Source: Hyparrhenia diplandra
Taxonomy: Eukaryota > Streptophyta > Magnoliopsida > Poales > Poaceae
Direction of reading: 5' to 3'
Length of the DNA: 64,000 bases
Assembly: GCA_015847255.1 (NCBI GenBank)
Contig: JADLZK010013158.1
Location: 150,206-214,205 of the forward strand
The notes under the pieces are model-generated. The model was given only the letters and a program-made list of their open reading frames with translations. It was not told where the DNA came from and did not search any database. Below, one piece after another: positions 44,131-55,402 of this stretch (positions within the stretch are counted from its first letter, which is position 1; each line of letters begins with the position of its first letter). The translations under genes and the position numbers were made by a program.

Positions 44131-44461
44131 CTGGTGCTGTAGGTGGTGGCCTGGATGAAGACCTGATCCATAATCGCTTTGCCTCCTGAAAATTAATAAA
44201 TAGGAAAGTCGAAAGCTCAGTGGTCCTGGAAGCGAACTGACTGTGAAAGAGGGATAATTACGATGCCGGGTGCTGCTGGCAGAAAAGATTGCCTCAATGT
44301 ACCCTAAAAATGCGGCCGGCATATGCGTGCGAGTTGAGATCGATGGGCTGCAAAGCTATTTTCTAAGCTGGGCCCTGCTTGTTCTGTGTTTTCAGCTGGC
44401 TGCCGTTCGATGGATAGGGAACCGCGATGCAGAGAGTGCGTCGTCCTCGCTTACATAGTTA
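44131..44461. other. Short gap, unidentified
   Basis: A frame at 44270-44458 has one hydrophobic stretch (SWALLVLCFQLAAV) but no recognised family. It could be a piece of the CACTA element or flanking DNA. Confidence 0.3.
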
Positions 44462-44602
44462 CTTCCTCCATCGTAAATTATAAGTCATTTTAATAATTTT
44501 TAAATTTTTATTATGTATCTAGACATAATATATATATAGGTGCATAATAAATTTATAAATCTAGAAATGCCAAAACGATCTATAATGTTGAAACGGATGG
44601 AG
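44462..44602. mobile_element. Stowaway MITE
   Basis: The left end reads CTTCCTCCATCGTAAATTAT and the right end, on the other strand, CTCCATCCGTTTCAACATTA. It is flanked by TA on both sides, AT-rich inside and 141 bp long. These are the marks of Tc1/Mariner-derived Stowaway elements. Confidence 0.88.
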
Positions 44603-44734
44603 TACATAGAAAGGTTAACGGTAACTAAAAGACATAGAAAGCTTAATGTTAGAGGATCTAGCTTGCTTGATCCACTGTAGGTGCGATACAACTACCTCCT
44701 CTAAATTCTATCTAATATAACATCACCAAGCGAA

Positions 44735-44800
44735 AGGGTCTCTAGCCTAGTGGTTAGAGCATCTAAGTAACATCCAACAGGCCTAGGTTTGATAGATTCT
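44735..44800 (+). mobile_element. tRNA-derived SINE head
   Basis: TAGCCTAGTGG at 44743-44753 is a good pol III A box, and a worn B box (GGTTTGATAGATTC) lies at 44786-44799. The spacing and lack of a tRNA fold beyond the left arm suggest a SINE rather than a tRNA gene. The 3' end is not clear. Confidence 0.55.
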
Positions 44801-45344
44801 CGCCTCAATCTGTGGCGTCGTTTTTCGGCGCCTAAACTATGGCAGCGCCGCACCGCACCCGCGGTTGTGGCAGGCTCTGGCCAGGAACCAAGCAGGCCCT
44901 ATGTGCAACTCCCTTACACACTATACTTTACTCCGTTACAGAATCTCCTTTCACAAGCAATTTACGATTTTTTGAATTCACAATTTATGAATTTGGGAGA
45001 CAAGTGCTACAACATATCTTCCTTTTCCTTTTCTCCTTTCAATCCCCCATAATGCGTGGAGCCTGCCTGTCAATGGGATAATTAATTGTTCCGCTCTCCT
45101 CTCCCTCCCTCCTCTCTTTCCTCTTCCTTGCCCCTCCTCCCATGGCATGTCATCTACCTTGCCTTCCTAGCCAGTCCTGCTAATGACCACCCTCACCTCC
45201 ACTAAGGGGTGCGGGGCACTGGTCTGTAACGGCTCAATCGAGGAGGATGGTAGTTTTGATGCAGCAGTGCAGGGCAAGGCCAGCGGGGCAGATACCCATG
45301 GTTAGCGGAAGATGGCGACTGTTGGCAGCAGTTAGTGCGCCAAT
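44801..45344. other. Unidentified DNA with a pyrimidine-rich tract
   Basis: A CT-rich stretch spans about 45085-45150. The last 35 bp (about 45310-45344), on the minus strand, are internal sequence of the LTR element at 45345-47936. No gene is recognised. Confidence 0.4.
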
Positions 45345-47936
45345 TGTCAACCACAAGCACATGGGTCAGCTCTGTAGCTTTTTTCTTAGAGTATTCCCCC
45401 AAGGTTTATGAATCTGTGGAAACTAGGTCACAAGCCCTAGACTAACTAAGCATGGTAAAGCATTGTTTGAGTTGCAAGATGACTGTGAACACATAAGATG
45501 ATAAGAGTGGATAAGAACATGCACAAGCAGATATGACCAAGAGGTAACACATCTAGAGCAAAGCCTAGACTATACATATGTTGTAGTTCTAGCTAGATGG
45601 CAAGCAAAACATGGTTCTCATCCAAAGCATCTTTGAATCTCCACCTCCGGTCTGACTCCCGAATACTCGTACCCTACTAGACCCAGACCCTGTCACAATC
45701 CTACCATTCCACGTAGGATGTCTAAGAGTATGAACACAAAGCACACGTCATCCTACTCAATAGATCTGGTATGCAATTCTAGTCACCATGATTACAAGAA
45801 CACCCTATGCAATCTACGTATACAAAGATTGGAATAAGCACAATCAAGAAAGCATGAAATCATAAAAGGAAGCATATGGATCGCTATTGAATCGGAACAC
45901 ATCTATTACTTCACCACGAATGATTGTTCATCACAAGTGCTCCACCATGGCCACACCTATGACTTGTGACCCCTAGCTCCAGAACTCCGATGTGGATCTT
46001 CCTCACAGGATTACCACGTCAACTAGGTGAAAGGTCCTAAAAGGCTAGAGGGAGGTGAATAGCCTAAATTAAAAATCTACAAAATCACTAGAGCAAAGTG
46101 GTTAGTCAACCAAATGGCTATAATTGCTTTTTGCTCAAGCTCTACTATGTGACGCAAGCCACCTATCCCAACAATTCTAGTGAATTACAATCTCTATGGC
46201 ATATAATGTCTATGTCACTATTTCTACACTAGTGAGCTAGCAAGATAAATACAACTAATTACTTCTAGCTACAACTAGAGCTACTACTACATAAGATATG
46301 AACTAGGAAGGTAAATACAAGAGTGATAGAATGTTTATACCAAAGCCAGGCAAGAGATGTATATCAATCACAATATGAATAGCAAGAAATCCAAGGGAGA
46401 CAAGATGACATGATGATTTTTCTCCCAAGGTTCACTTGCTTGCCGGCAAGCTAGTCCCAGCTTTGTCGACCACACACTTGGTGGCTCGGGCAGCTTATAG
46501 GTGTTTCACAAACCTAGCCCAACAAATGGGCGACACAAGAACCTCTCCACAAGTGAGGGTAACTTAATGACACGAGCAATTTACTAGAGCTACCTTGTGG
46601 CTCTTCACCGGGGAAGGTGCAATACCTTGTTGAGTCTAGAGAGCATCCAAAGAGCTCTTGGAGCGACCGGACGTGTCTGCTTGCCTTGACCAGACTCGCG
46701 CCAGAGTCCAGTCCCTCTTTATCTTGCCACGCGCCACTACGTCACATTGACCGGATGTGGGAACAGTGTCACCGACGCGTCCAGTCACTCTTCTTCACGA
46801 GTCCGGTCGAGGCCGAGTTGGCAAACCCCTAGGGTTAGGTACCGGACGCGTCCGGTCACACCGGTGACCAGCGTCCGATCACTCTCTATGAACCTTTTCT
46901 CTTGTACAATCTCTTCACCCTTGCTCCCATGTGCCAAACACAATGTGTATCACCTTGTGCATGTGTGTTAGCATATTTTCACAAGCATTTTCAAGGGTGT
47001 TAAGTTAGCACAGTAGGTCCTAATGCATATGCATGTATGAATTCACCTAGGCGCACTTGAAAATCGCAATTACCAAGATTTTTCCCTCTTAATAGTACGG
47101 CTGTCAATTCTAAACACACTCACACCCTCTTGGTGTCTTGAGTGCCAAAACAAAAACCTATTTATACCTTTGCCTTGATCATCAATGGTTTTTGTTTTTT
47201 CTCTTTCTTTTCTAAATGTGGAGAACTTGATCCATCTTTTCGCCGTCATCATCTCCATGACCATCATCTAGCTCCATCACTTGGTCCGGACCATCTTATC
47301 CAATTCACACACTTAGATGCAAGATTAGTCCAATAGGTTTCATCAACCAAAACCAAACTAGGGTTTTTCACTAGGGTCTAGCCTAAGCTAGTCTACGGAC
47401 AACTACACGACCCTCAGCTCTGTATAGATGGTTGTCCCTTAAGTTTCTAGGCTTTTGCTTGGATGGATAGGGTGCCAATGGAGAATGGGATTATTTATAC
47501 CTTGGAGAGGACGTCGTCCAAATGGGAAGTCAAATGGGTGAGGGAAAGGCTTGTACCGATTGGCTATGGTGGGCCTAGGCCAATCGGCCTGGCCTTTCCT
47601 TTTGGCCTTACGCGCCCGGCTTCGCTCCCAAGTCTTCTATGATGTTACGAGTCTTCTTTTCACTTGCATGTGGGCTGGTTCAACGATAACCTTAGGATAA
47701 GAATGGATCTTGATAACCTTCTAAAGTGTTGCTTGCTTCATCTTGATCCACGAGATCAACTTGCCATATCTTCAGAGACTTAGGCGTTAAGTCTTCTTGG
47801 AGGATTGATTGCCAAGGATGAGCATGAATGGGCGCCATGGGCCCCTAGGGCTCCTTGGGCCATCCAGCCTAGGCCCTTTTTGGGTACTGTGGCCTTCATC
47901 ATTCTCTAGCTCGTTGTTGGTTTTGGGCCTGATCCA
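45345..47936 (-). mobile_element. 5' LTR of the second Gypsy family (minus), with a nested LTR
   Basis: On the minus strand it starts TGGATCAGGCCC at 47936, has a TATA box (GGTATAAATAATCC) near 47500, and ends TTGACA at 45345, followed by ATTGGCGCAC. Without the nested insert (46028-47375) it is about 1.24 kb and matches 37212-38405 along its length in the opposite direction. Internal sequence is present for only about 35 bp. Confidence 0.7.
46028..47370. mobile_element. Solo LTR (1343 bp) with CTAGG target duplication
   Basis: The insert begins TGAAAGG and ends TTTTTCA. It is flanked by perfect 5-bp copies CTAGG (46023-46027 and 47371-47375). The empty site is seen in the related LTR near 37745 (AAACCTAGCC). 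No gag or pol is inside. A TATAAATA on the minus strand near 47165 hints at the minus orientation. Degenerate copies of a GACGCGTCCGGTCA-type motif cluster at 46660-46885. Confidence 0.88.
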
Positions 47937-50900
47937 ATTATGCTCCAATTTATTCCAAAAACCTACGAAAACTGAAATCCTCCAAGAAATGCATATGCGG
48001 AAATGGCCCCGTTATTGAGTATGATCAATGGTTTTGATATTAAATTCATGCCAATATTAAAGATAAATAGGCATAAAAAGGTATCATTAACGGCGCCAAC
48101 AACGGCGTGTTGCGGGTGCGATTGCTTGGTGGCAATCGGGATGGAGAACTACGGCTAGGGCAGTGCCACTCTATCGGCAGCGAGCTAAAGCTCATCGGGC
48201 ATGGTTGGGTGACGAGCCGTGTGGCCAAGAGATCATGAAACCCTTGGATCATGTGGTATGTGAGGAAAGAAGAAAAGTGGGAAGGAATGGGAGAGGGCAA
48301 TTCCCTTTCTAAAAGAGAGAGAGAGAGAGAGAAAGAAAGATAAAAGGGATGCTCGAGCATATTTTCCTCTCTCAATCCCCCTTAAGGCTGAAAAAAGTTG
48401 CCTCAATCCCCCATAGGGCTAAGAAAAGTGGAAATGAGAAAGGAAAAGGGAAAAAGAGATCTATTTGAGTTGCTCTAAGGGCGACCACAATGTTGTGGAA
48501 AAGTAGTGTAGCTTTTGGTTTTCGAAGAATACCAAGCGCCAACTATATGTGTGCCCGGGATGTCCACACGACACATAGAGCGACAAATATGATAATTATC
48601 TGAAACAATGCTTATTACATAACGAAACATATTTACAAAAAGACTTACATCTATTACAAAGCACAATGGAAACTCCTCGGGTCGCCATACTCCACAAATG
48701 ACGGTTGACTCGAGGGAGCACTCGCCTAGTATTCATGGACCTCCATAAGAAACTCTTCACTTGAACCACCATCCCGGTACCCATCCAGGATTTTTATTGG
48801 TGACAACGACAAAGCGTCGACTTACCATGCTAAACAAGTATAACATGAGGTTATGCAAGGCTCAAGAAGGCTTGACTCGGTTGTACTGCAGTAAGCATTT
48901 TAAGTTGGTCATATTTTATTTATTAATTAAACTCAAATTTCTAGGTTATGCTTAGAGCTCCCATGTGAATATAATTAATTATCATCATCATGATTAATCG
49001 TCATCCAAACCATCAATCGAACCACTATCTCGAAAAGGATCTAGGTCGCTCGTGTCCGTGAGCACGCGGCCGATATATCGGTTTGATCAAACTCTGCGAG
49101 TGTGTACACTTTCACCTTGAGTCATGAGTCCCATGTGCGGGGTTTGCAAGCCCACAATACCTCTTCCAAGGAGGTGTGGCAGGGTTTCACTATGAAGCCT
49201 TTTCACTAGTTACCCTAACAAGTTAGTGGCCGCAAGGTTTCAGCATCTAGGCGAATGGAGGCCCCCTTCAAGACTGGCACACCTTGACCGTAGCCCCAGC
49301 ACACATCTTGACTTGGGCAAGAAGCTATTCGGAACCTAGTCCCCCTCTTGCACCTTTCGATAACCACTAATGAGCTAGAGAAAACTAGCTATACGACTAT
49401 GACCATGTCCATTTGATTCTCAAGGTTGTACGGATGTCCTGGGTCGCCGCTTTAAGATTCAGTCCTTACGGAGGGTAGACTAGAGCACCCACAAAGGCAC
49501 AATACTCTAGCCCAATTCTGTCCATGTTGCTAAAAAGCACCATTTTAACCATTGATTCCATATGTCATTAATCAAAATTAACATTATAAGATGGTGATTG
49601 CAGGCTAAGCAAAGCTATCCATATGCATAAACCCAGGGTAAACAAGGAATAAGGATATTGAAAGTACTAGGTAAAGTCCTTAGGGATTCATCATATTAGA
49701 CACATGCATATGAAAGTGATTATAAGGTTATTAGATAACAAGGGAACTCATGTTACACCTACCTCCAAATACTTGCTTAGACTTTTCCAACTTTCCTTCT
49801 GGAGCTCCCTTGACCAACTTCTCTTCTATATAGCGCAACATCCAGCACCAGTACAAAGATGAAACCTAAAAGCAATACACCATGAATTACCAAAAACAAG
49901 ATAAAACGATTCTAACACAAAGGGTAGGTTCCTACGGTCGTGTGAGCGCAAAACCACAAAAAGAGAACTATTATTAAACTTGTGAGATTTTGAAGTTTTA
50001 GGATTTTAAATATAAAATTGGCATTCAGAACCAAATGAATATTTTTCAAATAAATTTAGATTACAGAAAAGGGAATTATGACTTAGATATCAAGGACTAG
50101 AAAGCAAAGATGTCATTAGCGTAGAAGAAATAAAAAGGAACATGGCTACCATATTTATAGAAATATTGGGCTTATATTTATGAAGGAAAAGAAGGCGTAT
50201 ATGGCATCAACATGACGAGGTGACGACACCAAGGTGATAGGCTGCTGAAAGTGTCTTCGGCTAGATTTACTAGCTTGTATGTGAAGATGTATACAGGGAT
50301 CGGAATTCGAAAAGCTTTGTACGGGGTCGGAACCTGCATGTAAACGTAAGCACATGCATACTTGCAAGGATAGGAACAGACGTTGTGCACTTTGCCTATG
50401 AATGTCATCGCCTGGATCATCTAGGCTTATGCGAGATATAGATCACTTGACAGATAAGTTCAGTGAAATTAAAACAGGAACGAAGGCTAGCAATAGGATG
50501 CTTCTCACCAGTGCTTGATGTTTGACGACCAAGAGAAGATGGATAACGGTGAGAGGAGGAGCTGATGAGGAGGCCTCCCATGCAACCTAGCTAGTGTTTC
50601 TGTGATGTCTGGAACTTCACGGAAACGACAGAGATGCCGGGCAGGTTCCTCACAACGATCCTGTGAAATGTTTCAAAAGAGAGATGAGGGCAGGTCAAGA
50701 CAGGAAGCCATGGAGGGGAGCGACGGCTTCACCAAGAGGAACAGCGGGCAGCAACCACAGGGCGACCATGTCCGCAGCAGCACGCTGCGTTCCTTCTGTC
50801 TGTGAAGATGGATGGGCATCGAAGGTTGGTGGAAGGTTGAATATTAAAAGGAGATGGCAAGCCATTTATATAGAAGAGGGATGAGCAAGGAAACGGCGCA

Positions 50901-52003
50901 CACAGGAGTTGGTTGAATTATGGCAGGCTTCAATACATGCCGAGCACTTAGCCACTGACTTCAGATGATGGAGGAGAAACGTCTAAATCATCACACGATA
51001 TTGATTAGGATTGAGTGGAAACTCGGATTTGATGGAATGGGCATTCTGGTGTATTCTCATTATTGTGTGCTAGTGGAAAACTCAGAAGTCGACACTGCTG
51101 GACGGGAGCAGAAGAAACGGCAACTTTTGCAGCTAGCTGGCCCTTCGAACGAGATCCATGCACAAGGGAGAGATTAAGAGATACAGATAAATAGAATTTG
51201 CTGGCTTAAATGCCTCACATGCACATGATTTGCTGGTTACTTGACGTGGACTTGTATGCTTGCATGTGTGGGCTGGACTATAGGCGTGAAAACCTGGTTG
51301 GTGTTTGCTTGCTGAAGTCATGTCACGTGCAAAGGATTAAATATATGGACCAAATATATATGAGAAAAAAAGAGAGGGAAAAGGGTTTTGCAATGGACAC
51401 GATGGCTATTTTGTTCAAGGAGTAAATGTGATACGTAGTGAGAATATGATATGGATATTTACTGAATGATCAAAAGGACTTTAGTCAAACAAGGATTAGA
51501 AGAGTTTGACTATGACTTTAGAAACTATATTTAAATTTATTCTTCAAAAGACTTTTAAAAGTCAAACTATTTTTTTAGAACTTTATAGAATGTAATTTGA
51601 ATTTTATTTTTTTAAAAAAATAAATAGAGCAAAACCTATTTGAGGCTTTATCGAATTTTCTAAACTTATTTTTCACTCAAGAAAATTTATGCAAGGGCAT
51701 GAAATGCAACAAACAAGTTGTATTAATTTGTAAAAGTTTTATATAATTGTTTTTCTTTCACCAACTATACTGATAGAAAACTAACTAAAGCTTGGATTTT
51801 TAAAAAAATATTAAATTATTTCTTTTATTTGATGTTTCCTATTCGCATCCCAAAATCGATAGTTTCTCTTGATCAAAAGATAGTCTCATGCACACACTTC
51901 AAAAATTATATGGAGATGATGTGTGGGGTCATTCGTATTATGAGCTATGTGCTAATAGATAGATCATTGAAAGAGTTGTCTCTGTGCTTAGACCTAGTTA
52001 CTA
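47937..52003. other. Repeat-like non-coding DNA, no gene recognised
   Basis: There is no coding domain over 4 kb. A (GA)n stretch lies at 48313-48332. Sequence around 48480-51800, with many short AT-rich blocks and TTTAGAACTTTATAG-like stretches near 51570, looks like LTR-element UTR or LTR DNA, but no TG...CA boundary or primer-binding site could be fixed. GGCGCC inverted pieces near 48090 (GGCGCCAACAACGG) may be a primer-binding remnant on the minus strand. Confidence 0.35.
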
Positions 52004-52215
52004 CTCCCTCCGTTTCATAATAGATGCAGTTATGAGACTTGTGCCGGTCAAATTTCTCAAGTTTGACTAGATTTATAGAAAATATTAGCAACATTTGTAT
52101 CTCCAAATAAATTTAAAATAGATTCAAAGATCTGTCTAATGATATTAATTCTAATGATATTAATTATGTACTATAAATATTAATATTTTCTTGTACATAT
52201 TTAATCTACCATCTA
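52004..52215 (+). mobile_element. Partial Stowaway/Mariner-like element
   Basis: CTCCCTCCGTTTCATAATAG after a TA is a typical Stowaway/Mariner terminus, and the interior (GTCAAATTTCTCAAGTTTGA) is also typical of this group. The other terminus is missing, so the copy is truncated on its right. Confidence 0.75.
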
Positions 52216-52342
52216 CTCTTACTCTTATGATTGTCCCCAAATTTTTGCCTACCGTTGAGCCACGTCGGGCCGATTTCGTGACCAACCGATTGTCCATCCA
52301 CGGCCAACAGATCACCATCTCCGGCAAAGGCCCATTGACTCA

Positions 52343-52376
<34 letters not shown>

Positions 52377-54046
52377 CTTGAAGCTTCCCTCCCGATCGAC
52401 CCCGCCGCCACCTTCCGCGCCCTCCCCGCTGCCTCCACGCGCGCGCCTCGCCCACGCCGGCCGTAGGGTTCGCCGCCTCCCTCCCCTAGCCTTACGGCGG
52501 AACCCCCGCGATACCTAGGTAGCCGCCGCCGTCCGCAACCACCGCGCTCGCCTCCTCATCCGCCGCCGTCCGCACCACCCGCGGCCTGCATGGCGTCCGC
52601 GACCTCCACCGTCTCCGGCGTCCCGCCTTGCTAACGCACTTTCGCCTCGGCTACCCGCGATCGTCGCGGGTTCCTCCTCCTGCCTGCCCTGTGCGGTTTC
52701 TGCTGCCACCGGCGGTCCTGGCCTCCGATGAGGGGCAGAGGGTAACCTTCCTCCTCCTCTTCGCTCCTACTACCAGTGCTACTGCAGCTGTCCTACTTTC
52801 CCTTTCTTGCTTGGATTGATGTTGCTTCAATTGGTGTCAGTGTTCAATTGCAGGTTTCGCCTGATTATTTGATTACGGTAGTCCCACCTCCCCTTGCCTC
52901 CTGCAACGCCGCCTGCGCCACCGAGCCACTGCGCCTTCACCTCCTGTTCCTCGCCCACTGCATCGAGGTCAATCCCCCAGGTACGCTGGGTCAAGTTCCC
53001 TAATTGCTGTAACCATGTCTATCAAGAAGCTTGCATATAAGAATGGTACTGTATCTGGCTTCGTTGAAGAGATGACACAGACATACAAACAGACATACAA
53101 TGAGATAACTGGCAAAAAAAATTAAAAAAAAAAAAAACATGGTAACACCTACGAGCTAATCTGAAGTTTTATTCAATTAATGTCTCTTTGGATCCAGTTT
53201 AATTCTGTAATGTTCCTTTCAGATCTTATCTTTCTAATATTACTAATTTCTTTACCTTTGTAGCTGCTGCAATTGGTTCTCCAGAATTATACAGGTCAAG
53301 CCTTCCAAAAAGGCAACTTCCCAATTTGCTGCAACCGTGTCAATCAAGAAGCTTGCAAAGTCAGCTTCAGAAGCAGCAGCAGCGATTGCTCAATTTTTCT
53401 TGGTTCATTGAAATGAGAGGGTTACTCGTACCAGTGTGATATGTATCCTACAGTTATGCTCTTCAATTATTTATATTTGACATTGTAGGTGTTAATATTT
53501 GGAGACCAACCAGTCTATGGCCAAGATCACCTAGGAAAACAAAGCCGATTGTCAAGAGCATCTCCGGCCTATAAAAGGTTACATGGCCCTTTCATATACT
53601 TCCGCATATCAGCATTGGCTTCGTGATTTCATTTCATGAATAGAGTTTGAAAATTCTCTATGCCAATATTTTTTTGAAGGTGTAGGCTCAAAGGAAAAGG
53701 TGTAGGCATTTTCAAAAGCTAAGGGTTGCCAATGTCTGCACCAAATGAAACCTTTTGGATATGTATTTGGTTGTCATCAAACAATTGTTTCATTTTCCAA
53801 GGCAGTTATTAAAAATAATCTATCATTTCATGGATGTTTGGTCAATGAACTGCAGGTACCATAATTTTATCATCACTATTGCCGTTTTACTTTCCATGTA
53901 CTTATTCTTTGCTAATTGACATTAATTGATCCTATCTCTTACTATTTTTCCTTTGGTAGTGCCTTCAATTTAATAAATGTTTGGCTAAGCATACGCATAA
54001 ATTGAAGAATTTTTTCGTTTGAACAACCACTTTGTATCTTATGATG
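52216..54046 (+). other. GC-rich exon-like block and repeated mini-exons
   Basis: A 31-A run (52344-52374) separates a short unique stretch from a GC-rich block (52375-53000) that is open on both strands. Downstream, two frames share VT/VS-(M)-SIKKLA: SSLIAVTMSIKKLAYKNG (about 52990-53125, ending in TAA) and SQFAATVSIKKLAKSASEAA (about 53305-53411, ending in TGA). AT-rich intron-like DNA lies between and after them. I do not recognise the family. It may be a captured gene fragment. Confidence 0.35.
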
Positions 54047-55288
54047 ACTAGTAAATATGCCCGTGCGTTGCAACGGGAAGAAACACTATATTATTATGCC
54101 TAAGCGCTTAACGTGAAAATAATCTTTGAGATTATCATCGAACCTTTTTGTATCATTTATATATATCAATATTATTTGTAACATACGCCCGAATGTGTCG
54201 AGCTAATAGAAGAGAATAAATGTTTCTTTTTAAGCCAATTGTGCAACTGCCCCTGTTCTTATTAGGGAAATTTGTGCAATTGAAAAAAAAACAAGGGAAA
54301 CGAGCAAAGTTTAAAAAATAAGGGCAAGCGAGCAATTAGACTTCAGAATAGGGGCAGTTGCATAATTGTTCCTTCTTTTTTTGAGAGGGAGAGAATGAAG
54401 GCGGCAACAATTATTATCTGTAGCCATCATACGCCCGTGGGCTTTATTTTTCGGCTACCTGAGCTTGGGGCGCGCAAGTGCGCTGTTCCACGTTGTCCTA
54501 CAGATTCACTTAGCTGTTGGCTCGATTTGAATCGTGGATGCAAATCCGACGATTGAGAATGGTCTTGCCGTGAACAAATGCACTCCGCCGCCAAAAACCC
54601 TAGATTCACTTTCCCTTGTTCCTTCGTCTTCCCCATGGGAAATTATGAAATATGACCCATTATTCGCGTGCCACCAACAATTTGACCCATAATTCGCATG
54701 TCTTATAAAAAATGATCCATGTAATGTGAATTGTTATTAAATCTAAACCTTTCAGGAGTTACTCTATTTCAATAATTCTAGGGGCCGTTTTTTCACTATT
54801 CAGGGCATGAAAAAAGACGTTGCTGCCCCTCCCTCATTCAGTGACACCTGTGTTACACTTTCCATCTTCAACTTCCCACCGTCACTCCAAGCAAAACAAT
54901 CTAATCCTAACCACCTCGATTCACGTGTGGAGTTAAGGAAAAATATCACCAAATACGAACATTAATGACGTGAACAAGCAGCTGCTGCTCTTGGTCTTCA
55001 ATCCGCATGATGGAGTAGCACGATGCAGCTCCACGAAGTAACACAGCGGCAGCAGAAAATTTCCTCAGACAACGGCAACATATGCACAGGAATAGCGTTG
55101 AGAATTTCCTGCGTCCCCGTATGGGACTCCCAGACAGCAAGCCTGGCACCTCCGATCTCTGCCTGCCAGCGAATTCGACTCTGCCTCGGTGACAGACGGC
55201 AGGACGAAGGGAGGACGACGGGTGGCAGACGGAAGGCAGACCCAAAAAGGTAGACAAGAAATTTTCTCTCTTTAGTAGTAGGTATAGA
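54047..55288 (-). mobile_element. Short non-autonomous Helitron (minus)
   Basis: On the minus strand the 5' end is TCTATACCTACTACTAAAG (from 55288). The 3' end is CTAGT at 54047-54051, preceded by a hairpin, GCCCGTGCGTTGCAACGGG on the plus strand at 54059-54077. Both are standard for grass Helitrons. The flanking bases (T before, C after, minus sense) do not give the ideal A|T target, so one end may be altered. No helicase is encoded in the 1.24 kb. Confidence 0.65.
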
Positions 55289-55402
55289 AAAGATTGCACA
55301 GTGTGATTAAAACCCTCAAGTGCCGGTGTTTGGGTTTGTGAACACGCTTATATATGTTGCATAACTCGCTAGCCCGAGCAGTTGCGCGGGCATTCTGCTA
55401 GT
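55289..55402 (+). mobile_element. Helitron 3' terminus (plus)
   Basis: GCCCGAGCAGTTGCGCGGGC forms a near-perfect hairpin with arms GCCCG/CGGGC and GCA/TGC. It is followed by ATTCTG and CTAGT at 55398-55402. The body would lie to the left and may be interrupted by the minus Helitron. The partner 5' end is not identified. Confidence 0.55.

Noticed and set aside
44735..44800. A functional tRNA gene
   Set aside because: The A box is good, but the B box is worn and no cloverleaf with matching arms can be drawn; a SINE head fits better.
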